Positions 16,880-25,297 of a stretch of DNA of 64,000 nt are shown piece after piece. Below the pieces are notes generated by a model, which saw only the letters and a list, made by a program, of their open reading frames with translations, did not search any database and was not told the DNA's origin. Each line of letters starts with the position of its first letter. The stretch's first letter is position 1. The stretch is taken from the NCBI GenBank assembly GCA_016197365.1, contig JACPVS010000021.1, forward strand, positions 372,001 to 436,000. The letters run 5' to 3'. The DNA comes from Mycolicibacterium cosmeticum. GTDB taxonomy: Bacteria; Actinomycetota; Actinomycetes; Mycobacteriales; Mycobacteriaceae. A program made the position numbers and the translations under genes.

Positions 16880-18048
16880 GTCGCGACGCGGTCATCGTGG
16901 GCGCGGTACGCACCCCTGTCGGGAAGGGCAAGGCCAACGGAGCGCTGCACGGCGTGCTGCCCGCCGACCTGCTCGCCCACAGCCTGCGAGAGCTGATCGC
17001 CCGCACCGGCGTCGACCCGGTCCAGGTCGACGACGTCATCGCCGGCGCCGTCACCCAGGTCGGCGACCAGTCGGTGAACATCGCCCGCAACGCACTGCTC
17101 GGCGCGGGCTTCCCGGAGACCGTGCCCGGCACCACCGTGGACCGTCAGTGCGGCAGCAGCCAGCAGGCCGTCAGCTTCGCCGCCCAGGGCGTGCTGGCCG
17201 GCGCCTACGATATCGTCATCGCCGCGGGCGTGGAATCCATGTCGCGGGTGCCGATGGGCTCGTCCGTACTGCCCGGCAGCGACCCGTTCGGCCTCGACAT
17301 GGCCGCCCGTTACCCCGAAGGCCTTGTCCCACAGGGCATCAGCGCCGAACTGATCGCCGCGAAGTGGAACCTGTCCCGCACTCAGCTCGACGAGTTCTCG
17401 GCGGGCAGCCACGAGAAGGCCGCGGCCGCCACCAAGGCCGGCCTGTTCGACAGCGAGCTGGCGCCCCTCGCCGGACTGAGCACCGACGAGATCATCCGTC
17501 CCGGCACCACCGTCGAAACCCTCGCCGGCCTGCGCCCGGCGTTCTACAACGAGACCTACGCGGCGCGCTTCCCCCAGATCAACTGGGAGATCACCCCGGG
17601 TAACTCGTCCCCGCTGTCCGACGGCAGCGCCGCGGTGATGATCACCAGTGGCGAGACCGCCGACCGGCTGGGTCTGCGACCGCTCGCGCGCATCCACACC
17701 ACCACCGTGGTCGGATCCGACCCGCTCTACATGCTGACCGGCGTCATCCCGGCCACCGAGAGGGTGCTGCGCAAGGCCGGGCTGCAGATGTCCGACATCG
17801 ACCTGTTCGAGGTGAACGAGGCCTTCGCGCCGGTGGTGCTCAGCTGGGCGGCTGACACGGGAGCCGATCTCGCCAAGGTCAACGTCCACGGTGGCGCGAT
17901 CGCGATCGGTCACCCGCTGGGCGCCAGTGGCGCCCGGATCATGACGACCCTGGTGCACGCCCTGGAACAGCGCGGCGCCCGCTACGGTCTGCAGACCATG
18001 TGTGAGGGCGGCGGAATGGCCAACGCCACCATCATCGAACGGCTCTAG
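16864..18048 (+). CDS. acetyl-CoA C-acyltransferase (thiolase)
   Basis: A 394-residue thiolase of the FadA/degradative type that cleaves 3-ketoacyl-CoA, or forms it in reverse, in the cytoplasm. The nucleophile is Cys96 in DRQCGSSQQA. The C-terminal GGAIAIGHPLGASGARI carries the active-site His, and CEGGGMANA carries the second Cys. NEAFAPVVLSWA is also typical. The ATG at 16864 follows GAGGAGAGCAGAC and is preferred to the upstream start at 16846. The gene is divergent from an HxlR regulator whose putative operator reaches into its first codons. Two WS/DGAT-like genes flank the pair, suggesting a lipid-turnover module. The specific substrate cannot be read from sequence. Confidence 0.93.
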   Translation: MSGYSGRDAVIVGAVRTPVGKGKANGALHGVLPADLLAHSLRELIARTGVDPVQVDDVIAGAVTQVGDQSVNIARNALLGAGFPETVPGTTVDRQCGSSQQAVSFAAQGVLAGAYDIVIAAGVESMSRVPMGSSVLPGSDPFGLDMAARYPEGLVPQGISAELIAAKWNLSRTQLDEFSAGSHEKAAAATKAGLFDSELAPLAGLSTDEIIRPGTTVETLAGLRPAFYNETYAARFPQINWEITPGNSSPLSDGSAAVMITSGETADRLGLRPLARIHTTTVVGSDPLYMLTGVIPATERVLRKAGLQMSDIDLFEVNEAFAPVVLSWAADTGADLAKVNVHGGAIAIGHPLGASGARIMTTLVHALEQRGARYGLQTMCEGGGMANATIIERL

Positions 18049-18061
18049 TGTTCGACCGCCG

Positions 18062-19435
18062 TTAGTGTTCGACTGAAGCCGACAGCCCGAATTCCGCAAA
18101 GGCCGTGACCACCGCGTCCGACAGTGCCGCAACGGAATTCGGGCCGTCGACCGTGAACGACCTGATGTTCAGGCTCATCCTGCCGTGCAAGAACGCCACC
18201 GCCAGCCAGAGCAGGCCGCCCCGGCCGGCGAAATCGGTTGCGGTGACGCCGGGCTCGACCAGCCGGGCGTCGAAGTAGTCGGCGTGCGTGCCGTCGGGGC
18301 GGTTCACCGCATCGGGTAGCTCGCCGAGATTCGAACAGCCGATCGGCCCTCCGACCTTGAGCACCATCTTCTCCAGCCGCCGCACCAGGAACTGCGGGAC
18401 GAACGGCGTCAACGGCAACGGTGCCATCAGCGCGTCCCGGTTCTCCGCCATCGTGACCAGCGCCCGCTTCATCTCGCCGCGCAACGCGCTCAGATCGTGC
18501 AGGACGGCGGCCGGGTCGGCCAGCAGGGTGATCGTGTTCAGGGCGTTGCCGGTGGTGTCGCCCTCGCAGCGCTCACTGACTGGGAACGACAGCATCGCCT
18601 GTCCGGCGTCGTCCACCCGGCCGATGATCTGCCCCAGGCGCGCGGCGACCGCGGCGAACAACACATTGCGGGTACCACCGAGAGCCGTTGCCGCCTTGTC
18701 GAATTCGCCGAGATCCACCTTCACGGCCAGCGTCGGCACCGCGACCGCGTCCACCACGTGCGGGTGTGCGGGCGGTGCCGCCTTCGCCGAATCGGTCAGG
18801 TCGTTCTTCTGCTCGCGGGCGATGCGGGCCGCGCCCATGACCGCCGACGGAACCTGGCGCAGCGTGGCCCACGATGCACCCAGATCCTCCCGCAGCGCCC
18901 TCGGCACGGTGCGTGAGCACGGCGGCGGGTAGCCGAGATCCCGGGCCGTTCCGTCGACCGCATCCACGATCGAGATGATGATCCCGCCGGCGTCGGACAC
19001 GGTGTGCGACACCGCAAGAGACACCGCGTCACCACCGCCGGTCAGTGGTTGCACTGCGAGATGCCACGCCGGTCCCGTCTCCGGGTCGACCGGGATGTCC
19101 GCCCGTTCACCGACCCACTCCCAGATCGACGCGCGACTGCGGTCGGTGGCCAGGACCTCGATGGCGCCGGTGGCCGGGGCCGCGATCCAGCGATGCCTGC
19201 CGAACGGCAGCGGCGACCGCTCCAGCCGGCGGCCCAGCAGAGTCCGGTCCAGGTTGCGGCTGAACCGCCGCAATCCGTCGATATCGACACCGTGGTCGTA
19301 GATCCAGGTGAACTGGATGACGGGACCGCGGCCCAGCGCCCGCAGTCCCACGAAAGACGCCTGGTCGATATAGGCAATGGTGTTGTCGACGCGCCCCCGC
19401 AACGCGCGTTGGGTGCGCTCTGCCACTTTTTCCAC
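18062..19435 (-). CDS. WS/DGAT-like acyltransferase, paralogue B
   Basis: A 457-residue paralogue of the protein at 14820-16160 with the same architecture. Shared stretches include RALGRGPVIQFTWIYDHGVDIDGL near the N-terminus, VSHTVSDAGG at the catalytic site (first His of HHxxxDG replaced by Ser, Asp kept), a VSERCEGDTTGNALNTITL block and the C-terminal GCSNLGELPDAVNRPDG. The GTG at 19435 follows GGGGGATC. The tail converges on the thiolase stop 13 bases away. It may esterify an alcohol or glycerolipid with acyl-CoA, but a substituted first His is a departure from active wax synthases. The two paralogues on either side of the HxlR/thiolase pair suggest duplication with later insertion, or a functional unit. 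Confidence 0.8.
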   Translation of the reverse strand: MEKVAERTQRALRGRVDNTIAYIDQASFVGLRALGRGPVIQFTWIYDHGVDIDGLRRFSRNLDRTLLGRRLERSPLPFGRHRWIAAPATGAIEVLATDRSRASIWEWVGERADIPVDPETGPAWHLAVQPLTGGGDAVSLAVSHTVSDAGGIIISIVDAVDGTARDLGYPPPCSRTVPRALREDLGASWATLRQVPSAVMGAARIAREQKNDLTDSAKAAPPAHPHVVDAVAVPTLAVKVDLGEFDKAATALGGTRNVLFAAVAARLGQIIGRVDDAGQAMLSFPVSERCEGDTTGNALNTITLLADPAAVLHDLSALRGEMKRALVTMAENRDALMAPLPLTPFVPQFLVRRLEKMVLKVGGPIGCSNLGELPDAVNRPDGTHADYFDARLVEPGVTATDFAGRGGLLWLAVAFLHGRMSLNIRSFTVDGPNSVAALSDAVVTAFAEFGLSASVEH

Positions 19436-19615
19436 GATCCCCCCCGGGATGTTGTGAATGGAACCCGGAAGTCAGCGACCCTGCAGGACGTCTCGGGAGG
19501 TGCCGGCCGACCACGTAGTCGACCCTGTGTACTGCACCGATACCGCTACTCTAAGGGAAATCTGGGATTGCGCGACGTGAAATGGCAAACGCGGCAATTC
19601 ATCCGCGCCGGCGTA

Positions 19616-20035
19616 TCAGACGCGTGTGAGTTCGAACAGCGGAATGATCCGGCTGGTCTTCGCTTGGTGTGCGGCGAAGGCGTCGGCGGCGGCCACCACC
19701 TCGGGGTATATCTCCGCGCGCTCGGGTAGCGGCAGTTCACGCACCGACACGTCGTACGCGTCGGAACCGACCTCGATCCGCGCGTGTGGGTCGGCGCGCA
19801 GGTTGTGCACCCACGCCGGGTCGCGGGGCGCACCCGCGTACGAGCCGACGACGAACATCCGGCCGTCGATGGTCAGGTAGGCCAGCGGCGTCACGCGGGG
19901 ATGCCCCGACCTGGCGCCGATGCTGTGCAGCAGCAACAAGGTCCGGCCCGCGAAGGGGCCGCCCACCACCCCCGCGTTCGCGTGGAACTCGTCGATGACA
20001 GCGCGGTTGAAGTCGCCGGTGTCTGGTCCGCTCAC
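19616..20035 (-). CDS. Ddn-like nitroreductase family protein A
   Basis: A 139-residue split-barrel protein of the deazaflavin-dependent nitroreductase (Ddn) family, which binds cofactor F420. Family features are LLLLHSIGARSGHPRVTPLAYL, VVGSYAGAPRDPAWVHNLRADP and the C-terminal IIPLFEL. The GTG at 20035 (VSGPDTGDFNRAVIDEF) aligns with residues of the neighbouring paralogue; the 54 upstream codons in frame are Arg/Ser/Pro-rich and look non-coding. The nitroreductase label describes the drug-activating side activity of M. tuberculosis Ddn; physiological substrates are probably quinones or other electrophiles. It is the last gene of an apparent aspS operon, 16 bases after its paralogue. Confidence 0.87.
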   Translation of the reverse strand: MSGPDTGDFNRAVIDEFHANAGVVGGPFAGRTLLLLHSIGARSGHPRVTPLAYLTIDGRMFVVGSYAGAPRDPAWVHNLRADPHARIEVGSDAYDVSVRELPLPERAEIYPEVVAAADAFAAHQAKTSRIIPLFELTRV

Positions 20036-20051
20036 GCGTCCAGTAAACGCC

Positions 20052-20498
20052 TCAGGCGCGCACCAGCTCGAACAGCGGGATGGCCCGGGTGGTCTTGGCC
20101 TGGTACTCCGCGAACACCGGGGCGGCCTCGACGATCTTCGGATAGGCGGCTTCACGTTCGTCGTCGGGCAGCTCCCGCGCCACCACGTCGTAGGCATCGG
20201 CGCCCACCTCGACCCGGGCCTGCGGGTGGGCCCGCAGGTTGTGCACCCAGGCCGGGTCCTTTGGCGCGCCGGCGTACGAGCCGACGATCAGGGTCTTGCC
20301 GTCCACCTCGATCGAGGCGAGTGGGGACAACCGCGACTTGCCGGATTTGGCACCGGTGGTGTGCAGGAGCAGCAGGTTGCCGCCCTCGAAGGCGGCCACC
20401 TGGCCGGCGTCGGCGCGGAATTCCTCAACCACATTGCGGTTGAAGTCATCGAGCGCGGACGGGTCGGCGAGCAGCTTGTCCTTGTCGATTTCACTCAT
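20052..20498 (-). CDS. Ddn-like nitroreductase family protein B
   Basis: A 148-residue F420-dependent Ddn-family split-barrel protein, closely similar to its downstream neighbour (VGSYAGAPKDPAWVHNLRAHPQARVEVGADAYDV against VGSYAGAPRDPAWVHNLRADPHARIEVGSDAYDV). The ATG at 20498 lies inside the 3' end of aspS (8-base overlap), so translation is probably coupled to the synthetase. The N-terminal MSEIDKDKLLADPSALDDFNRNV precedes the barrel, and there is no signal peptide. It is a tandem duplicate, and the different N-terminal arms hint at divergent partner or membrane contacts. It is likely a cytoplasmic F420H2-dependent reductase; the substrate is unknown. Confidence 0.9.
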   Translation of the reverse strand: MSEIDKDKLLADPSALDDFNRNVVEEFRADAGQVAAFEGGNLLLLHTTGAKSGKSRLSPLASIEVDGKTLIVGSYAGAPKDPAWVHNLRAHPQARVEVGADAYDVVARELPDDEREAAYPKIVEAAPVFAEYQAKTTRAIPLFELVRA

Positions 20499-22272
20499 GC
20501 TTGGTTTCAGCGGCCTTCGGCTTGCCGTCTATTCCCGATTCCTTGCGCTGCGCCGCGGTGATCGGGGCCGGCGCGTCGGTCAGCGGGTCCACGCCGCCAC
20601 CGGACTTGGGGAAGGCGATGACCTCGCGGATGGAATCCACCCCGGCCAGCAGGGCGGTGATGCGGTCCCAGCCGAACGCGATGCCGCCATGCGGCGGGGC
20701 GCCGAAGGTGAAGGCGTCCAACAGGAATCCGAACTTGTCCTGGGCTTCGGCGTGGTCGATGCCCATCATCGCGAACACCCGTTCCTGGACGTCGCGGCGG
20801 TGGATGCGGATGGAACCGCCGCCGATCTCGTTGCCGTTGCACACGATGTCGTACGCGTCGGCCAATGCGGATCCGGGATCGGTGTCGAAGGTGTCCACCG
20901 ACTGGCCCTGCGGTGCGGTGAACGCGTGGTGCACGGCGGTCCACGCGCCGGAACCGACGGCCACGTCACCGGAGGCGGTGGCGTCGCCTGCTGGTTCGAA
21001 CAGCGGCCAGTCCACCACCCAGGTGAACGCCCAGGCCGCCGGGTCGATCAGGTCCAGCCGTTTGGCGATCTCGATGCGCGTCGCACCCAGCAGCCCCCGG
21101 CCCGCCTTCGGGGTACCGGCCGCGAAGAACACGCAGTCCCCCGGCTTCGCCCCGACGTGTGCGGCCAGGCCGGCACGCTCGGCATCGGAGAGGTTCTTGG
21201 CGACCGGGCCTGCCAGTTCGCCGTCCTCGCCGATCAGCACGTAGGCCAGCCCCTTGTGGCCGCGCTGTTTGGCGAACTCCTGCCAGCCGTCCAGGGTGCG
21301 CCGCGGCTGCGACGCGCCGCCGGGCATGACCACCGCGCCCACATACTCGGCCTGGAACACCCGGAACGGAGTGTCCTTGAAGTACTCGGCGCATTCCACC
21401 AACTCGACGCCGAAACGCAGGTCCGGCTTGTCCGAACCGAACCGGCGCATCGCGTCGTCGTAACGGATGCGCGGCAGCGGCAACGGCAGGTCGTAACCGA
21501 TGAGCGCCCAGATCGCCTTGAGCACCTGCTCGGACACGGCGATGACATCGTCGGCCTCGACGAAGCTGAGCTCCATGTCCAGCTGGGTGAACTCCGGCTG
21601 GCGGTCGGCGCGGAAATCCTCATCGCGGTAGCACCGGGCGATCTGGTAGTAGCGCTCCATGCCCGCGACCATGAGCAGCTGCTTGAACAGCTGCGGGCTC
21701 TGCGGCAGGGCGTAGAAGGAACCGGGCTGCAGGCGGGCGGGCACCAGGAAGTCGCGGGCCCCCTCCGGCGTGGAGCGGGTCAGGGTCGGGGTTTCGATCT
21801 CGACGAAATCGTGCTCGGCGAGCACACCGCGGGCGGCCGCATTGACCTTGGAGCGCAACCGGATTGCGTTGCCCGGGCCCTCGCGGCGCAGGTCCAGGTA
21901 GCGGTACTTGAGCCGGGCTTCCTCACCGGCGGTCTCGTCCAGCTGGAACGGCAGCGGCGCGCTCTCGCCCAGCACGGTCAGCGTGGTGGCGTTGACCTCG
22001 ATGTCGCCGGTGGGGATCTCGGTGTTGGCGTTGCCCTCGGGCCGCACCTCGACGACACCGGTCACCGCGACGCAGAATTCGGCGCGCAGCCGGTGGGCCT
22101 GCTCCAGCACGGCGGCGTCGCGGAACACCACCTGTGCGGTGCCGGAGGCGTCACGCAGGTCGATGAAGATGACGCCGCCGTGGTCGCGCCTGCGTGCCAC
22201 CCAACCCGCCAGGGTCACGGTCTGACCGGCGTCGGTGGACCGCAACGAACCGGCGGTATGGCTGCGCAGCAC
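20491..22272 (-). CDS. aspS: aspartyl-tRNA synthetase
   Basis: A 593-residue class IIb synthetase of the bacterial type (family about 590). The N-terminal OB-fold anticodon-binding domain includes VARRRDHGGVIFIDLRD. Motif 2 is RCYRDEDFRADRQPEFTQ, a GAD insertion domain follows, and motif 3 is GGIAFGWDRITALL near the C-terminus. Mycobacteria are known to use a non-discriminating AspRS that also makes Asp-tRNA-Asn for GatCAB; I expect the same here but cannot show it from sequence by eye. The GTG start at 22272 gives the expected V-L-R-S-H-T-A-G-S-L N-terminus. The 3' end overlaps the first Ddn-like gene by 8 bases. Confidence 0.97.
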   Translation of the reverse strand: MLRSHTAGSLRSTDAGQTVTLAGWVARRRDHGGVIFIDLRDASGTAQVVFRDAAVLEQAHRLRAEFCVAVTGVVEVRPEGNANTEIPTGDIEVNATTLTVLGESAPLPFQLDETAGEEARLKYRYLDLRREGPGNAIRLRSKVNAAARGVLAEHDFVEIETPTLTRSTPEGARDFLVPARLQPGSFYALPQSPQLFKQLLMVAGMERYYQIARCYRDEDFRADRQPEFTQLDMELSFVEADDVIAVSEQVLKAIWALIGYDLPLPLPRIRYDDAMRRFGSDKPDLRFGVELVECAEYFKDTPFRVFQAEYVGAVVMPGGASQPRRTLDGWQEFAKQRGHKGLAYVLIGEDGELAGPVAKNLSDAERAGLAAHVGAKPGDCVFFAAGTPKAGRGLLGATRIEIAKRLDLIDPAAWAFTWVVDWPLFEPAGDATASGDVAVGSGAWTAVHHAFTAPQGQSVDTFDTDPGSALADAYDIVCNGNEIGGGSIRIHRRDVQERVFAMMGIDHAEAQDKFGFLLDAFTFGAPPHGGIAFGWDRITALLAGVDSIREVIAFPKSGGGVDPLTDAPAPITAAQRKESGIDGKPKAAETKHE

Positions 22273-22362
22273 TAAAACTCCTCATGAAGACGGGTATGAC
22301 GACCCAAACAGTCTAGAGACTGCGATCCACCGGCCCCGACCGGCGCCATATAGGGTCGGCGG

Positions 22363-22866
22363 GTGCCGAGAATGTATCCGTGCGAACCCGTGGATCTGGA
22401 CTTCATCTCCGAGGCACCGTTCCGTTTCGTCAGCACCGTCGATCTCGCGATCACTCCCGAGCAGGTCTTCGAGGTGCTCGCCGACGCCGAATCCTGGCCG
22501 CACTGGGCATCGGTCATCACCAAGGTGACCTGGACCAGCGCGGCGCCCTATGGCGTCGGCACCACCCGCACCGTGCACATGCGGGGCCACATCATCGGCG
22601 ACGAGGAGTTCCTGTCCTGGGAACCCCACAGCCACATGGCTTTCCGGTTCAATCAGGCGTCGACCAACAGCATCTCGGCATTCGCCGAGGATTACTGGGT
22701 GGTCCCCATCGAGGGCGGCTGCAACCTGACCTGGGTGATGGCGATGAAACCCAACGGCGCCGCCGCCCGGCTCGGCATGACCGCGGGCCGGCCGGTGATG
22801 GGCTGGCTGTTCCAGCGCTTCCTGCACAACCTGCGCCGGTACACCGACCAGCGTTACAGCCGCTAG
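22363..22866 (+). CDS. SRPBCC-family (polyketide cyclase/START-like) protein, Rv2574 type
   Basis: A 167-residue protein with the SRPBCC helix-grip fold pattern. An N-terminal strand (FRFVSTVDLAITPEQVFEVLADAESWPHWASVITKVTW) precedes several strands and a long C-terminal helix (MGWLFQRFLHNLRRYTDQRY). Such proteins bind hydrophobic ligands. The position next to aspS and the length suggest the Rv2574 orthologue. The GTG at 22363 is taken as start; the ATG three codons later is possible, and neither has a strong ribosome site. The gene converges on the carboxylesterase gene, and the two stop codons overlap by four bases. Ligand and function are unknown. Confidence 0.8.
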   Translation: MPRMYPCEPVDLDFISEAPFRFVSTVDLAITPEQVFEVLADAESWPHWASVITKVTWTSAAPYGVGTTRTVHMRGHIIGDEEFLSWEPHSHMAFRFNQASTNSISAFAEDYWVVPIEGGCNLTWVMAMKPNGAAARLGMTAGRPVMGWLFQRFLHNLRRYTDQRYSR

Positions 22867-24338
22867 TAGAGGCCCGTCCAGGCCACCCGCCGGCGCCCGT
22901 CGGGATCCTCGACGGTGACATCGCGGGCGCTGCCGATCAGCCGGGTGGCCCGGCGCTGCGCGTCGTAGAACGGCCACTCGTCCAGGCCGCCCTTTGCGAA
23001 CTCCAGCCAGGTGCGCTGCATCCGCCTGCCCACCGAAGGCTGCACCCGCCGGCCCAGTGGGTGCAGTTTGCGGCCCAGGTAGGAGCCGTAGCTGTGCTGG
23101 ATGTGCACGATCTCGCTGCCGTGGGTGGCGCCCAGTCCCAGCGCGCGCAAGGTCCAGGTGGTGTGGTCGAACCGGTACATGTGAGTGGGCGCGTGGGCAC
23201 TGAACGCATCGGCGAACGCCCACGTCGGGGCGCTGAACATGGCGTCGGTGCCGAAATCGACCAGCGCGCGGCGGCGCGGGTAGGCCGGGTACACGTCCAG
23301 CACCCGGTTTCGGGCATGGGGCGCCCGGCGCGCAAAGAATCCGTCGATCGATGCCAGCGTGGTGGGCAGCATCGGCGGCTTACCCCACGCGAACATCGAT
23401 GCCTCGTGCGTGTTGGTGCCGACGATCAGCGGGATCGGATGGACCGCACCCGCCCGGGCCGCCTCGATGGGGTGGCGCGGCAACAGGTCCACCCCATGGG
23501 TCAGCCCGAAGGCCAGCGTCGGCGTGTTCGCGGCGCTGGCCGCCTGCAACACGCCGGCCGCACGCCGCAACCGGCGCTGCGGCAACTGCTTGAGGTGGCC
23601 GACATCGGCACCGACCTCGTCGAGGAACGCCTCTGCCTGCAGTGCCCTGGTCCGGCGGTCGGCGATCAGCGGCAGCGCCGGGCTCTGCGCGATGGCCCTG
23701 GTGAACAACCCCTCGGCGGCGGGACTGGCCAGCAGCGCCAATACCGATGTGGCACCTGCCGATTCACCGAAGACGGTGACACGTTGCGGGTCGCCGCCGA
23801 ACGCCGCGATGTTCTCACGCACCCACTGCAGGGCGGCGATCTGGTCGCGCAGACACAGGTTGTCGTCGAAATCGTCGCCGAGGTCGCCCAGCTCGAAACC
23901 GCCGAACACCCCCAGCCGGTAGGTGACGTTCACGACCACCACGTCGCCGTTACGGGCCAGCCGGGACCCGTTGTACAGCTGCAACTGGCCGGCCCCGTAG
24001 ACGAACGCGCCACCGGGAATCCACACCATGACCGGTAGCGAACCCGACACGTCCGGAGACCACACGGTCACCGTGAGGCAGGCCTCGTCCCGGATCTTCG
24101 GGTCGTCACGGCCGCCGCCGACGAAGGACCGGCCCTGCGGTGGCAGCGGTCCGTGCTCGAGCGCGTCCCGCACCCCCGACCACGGTTGCAGCGGCTGGGG
24201 ACCCCGGAAGCGCAGCTCCCCCAACGGCTGCTCGGCATAGCCGACGCCCCGCCACACCCCGACACCGCTTTCGGTGTCGCCGCGCAGCTTGCCGTGCGAG
24301 GTCGCAACGATCGTCGGGACTTCGGCGACGATGGACAC
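22863..24338 (-). CDS. type-B carboxylesterase
   Basis: A 491-residue alpha/beta hydrolase of the carboxylesterase/lipase (COesterase) family. The oxyanion-hole motif is PGGAF (108-112), the nucleophile is Ser193 in FGESAGATSVL, and the catalytic His is probably in THGSEIVHI, as in this family. TYRLGVFGGFE and FGGDPQRVTVFGES are hallmark stretches. No signal peptide is visible, so it is likely cytoplasmic. The GTG at 24338 gives MSIVAEVPTIVATSHGKLRG, the expected first strand. It is a single gene divergent from the zinc protease gene. It hydrolyses carboxylic esters; the natural substrate is unknown. Confidence 0.92.
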   Translation of the reverse strand: MSIVAEVPTIVATSHGKLRGDTESGVGVWRGVGYAEQPLGELRFRGPQPLQPWSGVRDALEHGPLPPQGRSFVGGGRDDPKIRDEACLTVTVWSPDVSGSLPVMVWIPGGAFVYGAGQLQLYNGSRLARNGDVVVVNVTYRLGVFGGFELGDLGDDFDDNLCLRDQIAALQWVRENIAAFGGDPQRVTVFGESAGATSVLALLASPAAEGLFTRAIAQSPALPLIADRRTRALQAEAFLDEVGADVGHLKQLPQRRLRRAAGVLQAASAANTPTLAFGLTHGVDLLPRHPIEAARAGAVHPIPLIVGTNTHEASMFAWGKPPMLPTTLASIDGFFARRAPHARNRVLDVYPAYPRRRALVDFGTDAMFSAPTWAFADAFSAHAPTHMYRFDHTTWTLRALGLGATHGSEIVHIQHSYGSYLGRKLHPLGRRVQPSVGRRMQRTWLEFAKGGLDEWPFYDAQRRATRLIGSARDVTVEDPDGRRRVAWTGLY

Positions 24339-24406
24339 ACCGCAATCGTAGTGTGGAAAGCTGTGCTGAGGCGGGTGCCGACGATGCAGATGGAGTTGGT
24401 GGGGAA

Positions 24407-25297
24407 ATGACCTTCAACGAAGGCATGCAGATCGATACGAGCACCACCTCCAGTAGCGGCGGCGGACGCGGCCCGGGCCGGGGCATCGCCATCGGCGGTG
24501 GGCTGGGCGGTCTGCTGATCGTGGTGGTGGCGATGTTCCTCGGAGTCGACCCCACGAGCGTGCTCGGGCAGAACGAGGTCGCCCAGAACCAGGAGGCCGT
24601 CACCCCCGGGTTCGACGTGTCCCAATGCAAGACCGGCGCCGACGCCAACGACATCCTGGGCTGCCGCATCATCGCCACCGGCAACTCGGTGGACGGGGTC
24701 TGGTCGCAGCTCCTCAAGGGTTACACCCGGCCGAACGTCCAGCTGTTCAGCGGACAGGTCCAGACCGGGTGCGGGCCTGCCACCACCGACGTCGGCCCGT
24801 TCTATTGCCCGGCGGACAAGACGGCCTACTTCGACACCGACTTCTTCGACGTGCTCGTCGACCAATTCGGCTCCAGCGGTGGCCCGCTGGCCCAGGAGTA
24901 TGTGGTGGCCCACGAATTCGGCCACCACGTCCAGGACCTGCTGGGCAACCTCGGCCGCGCGCAGCAGGGCCCGGGTGGCTCCGAGGGCAACGGGGTGCGC
25001 ACCGAGCTGCAGGCCGACTGCTACGCCGGGGTGTGGGCGCACTACGCGGCAATCACCAAGCAGGAGGGCACCGGCGTTCCCTTCCTGGAACCGTTGAGCG
25101 ACAAGGACATTTCCGACGCCCTGTCGGCGGCGTCCTCGGTCGGCGACGACCGAATCCAGAAGCAGGCCACCGGCCGGATCAACCCCGAGCAGTGGACTCA
25201 CGGATCTTCGGCCGAACGGCAGAAGTGGTTCACCGTCGGCTACCAGACCGGCGACCCGAAGAAGTGCGACACGTTCTCTGCCCGCGATCTGGGGTGA
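24407..25297 (+). CDS. YpfJ-type neutral zinc metallopeptidase (Rv2575 type)
   Basis: A 296-residue membrane-anchored protein. A Gly-rich N-terminus is followed by one transmembrane helix (about 28-46), then an extracytoplasmic domain with HEFGHH (169-174) and a downstream Glu in ELQADCYAGVW (Glu200), the expected third zinc ligand. Four Cys (74, 86, 122, 134) in CKTGADANDILGC and CGPATTDVGPFYC fit the exported family and could form disulfides. The ATG at 24407 follows GGTGGGGAA; the frame to 24140 is a shadow of the divergent esterase. It corresponds to Rv2575. It overlaps the next gene by GTGA. The substrate is unknown. Confidence 0.9.
   Translation: MTFNEGMQIDTSTTSSSGGGRGPGRGIAIGGGLGGLLIVVVAMFLGVDPTSVLGQNEVAQNQEAVTPGFDVSQCKTGADANDILGCRIIATGNSVDGVWSQLLKGYTRPNVQLFSGQVQTGCGPATTDVGPFYCPADKTAYFDTDFFDVLVDQFGSSGGPLAQEYVVAHEFGHHVQDLLGNLGRAQQGPGGSEGNGVRTELQADCYAGVWAHYAAITKQEGTGVPFLEPLSDKDISDALSAASSVGDDRIQKQATGRINPEQWTHGSSAERQKWFTVGYQTGDPKKCDTFSARDLG

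Noticed and set aside
18035..18055. TCGAAC and GTTCGA palindrome at the thiolase 3' end as a possible SOS box
   Set aside because: The half-sites are separated by 9 bases rather than 4, and the site is at a gene end, so it does not fit LexA.
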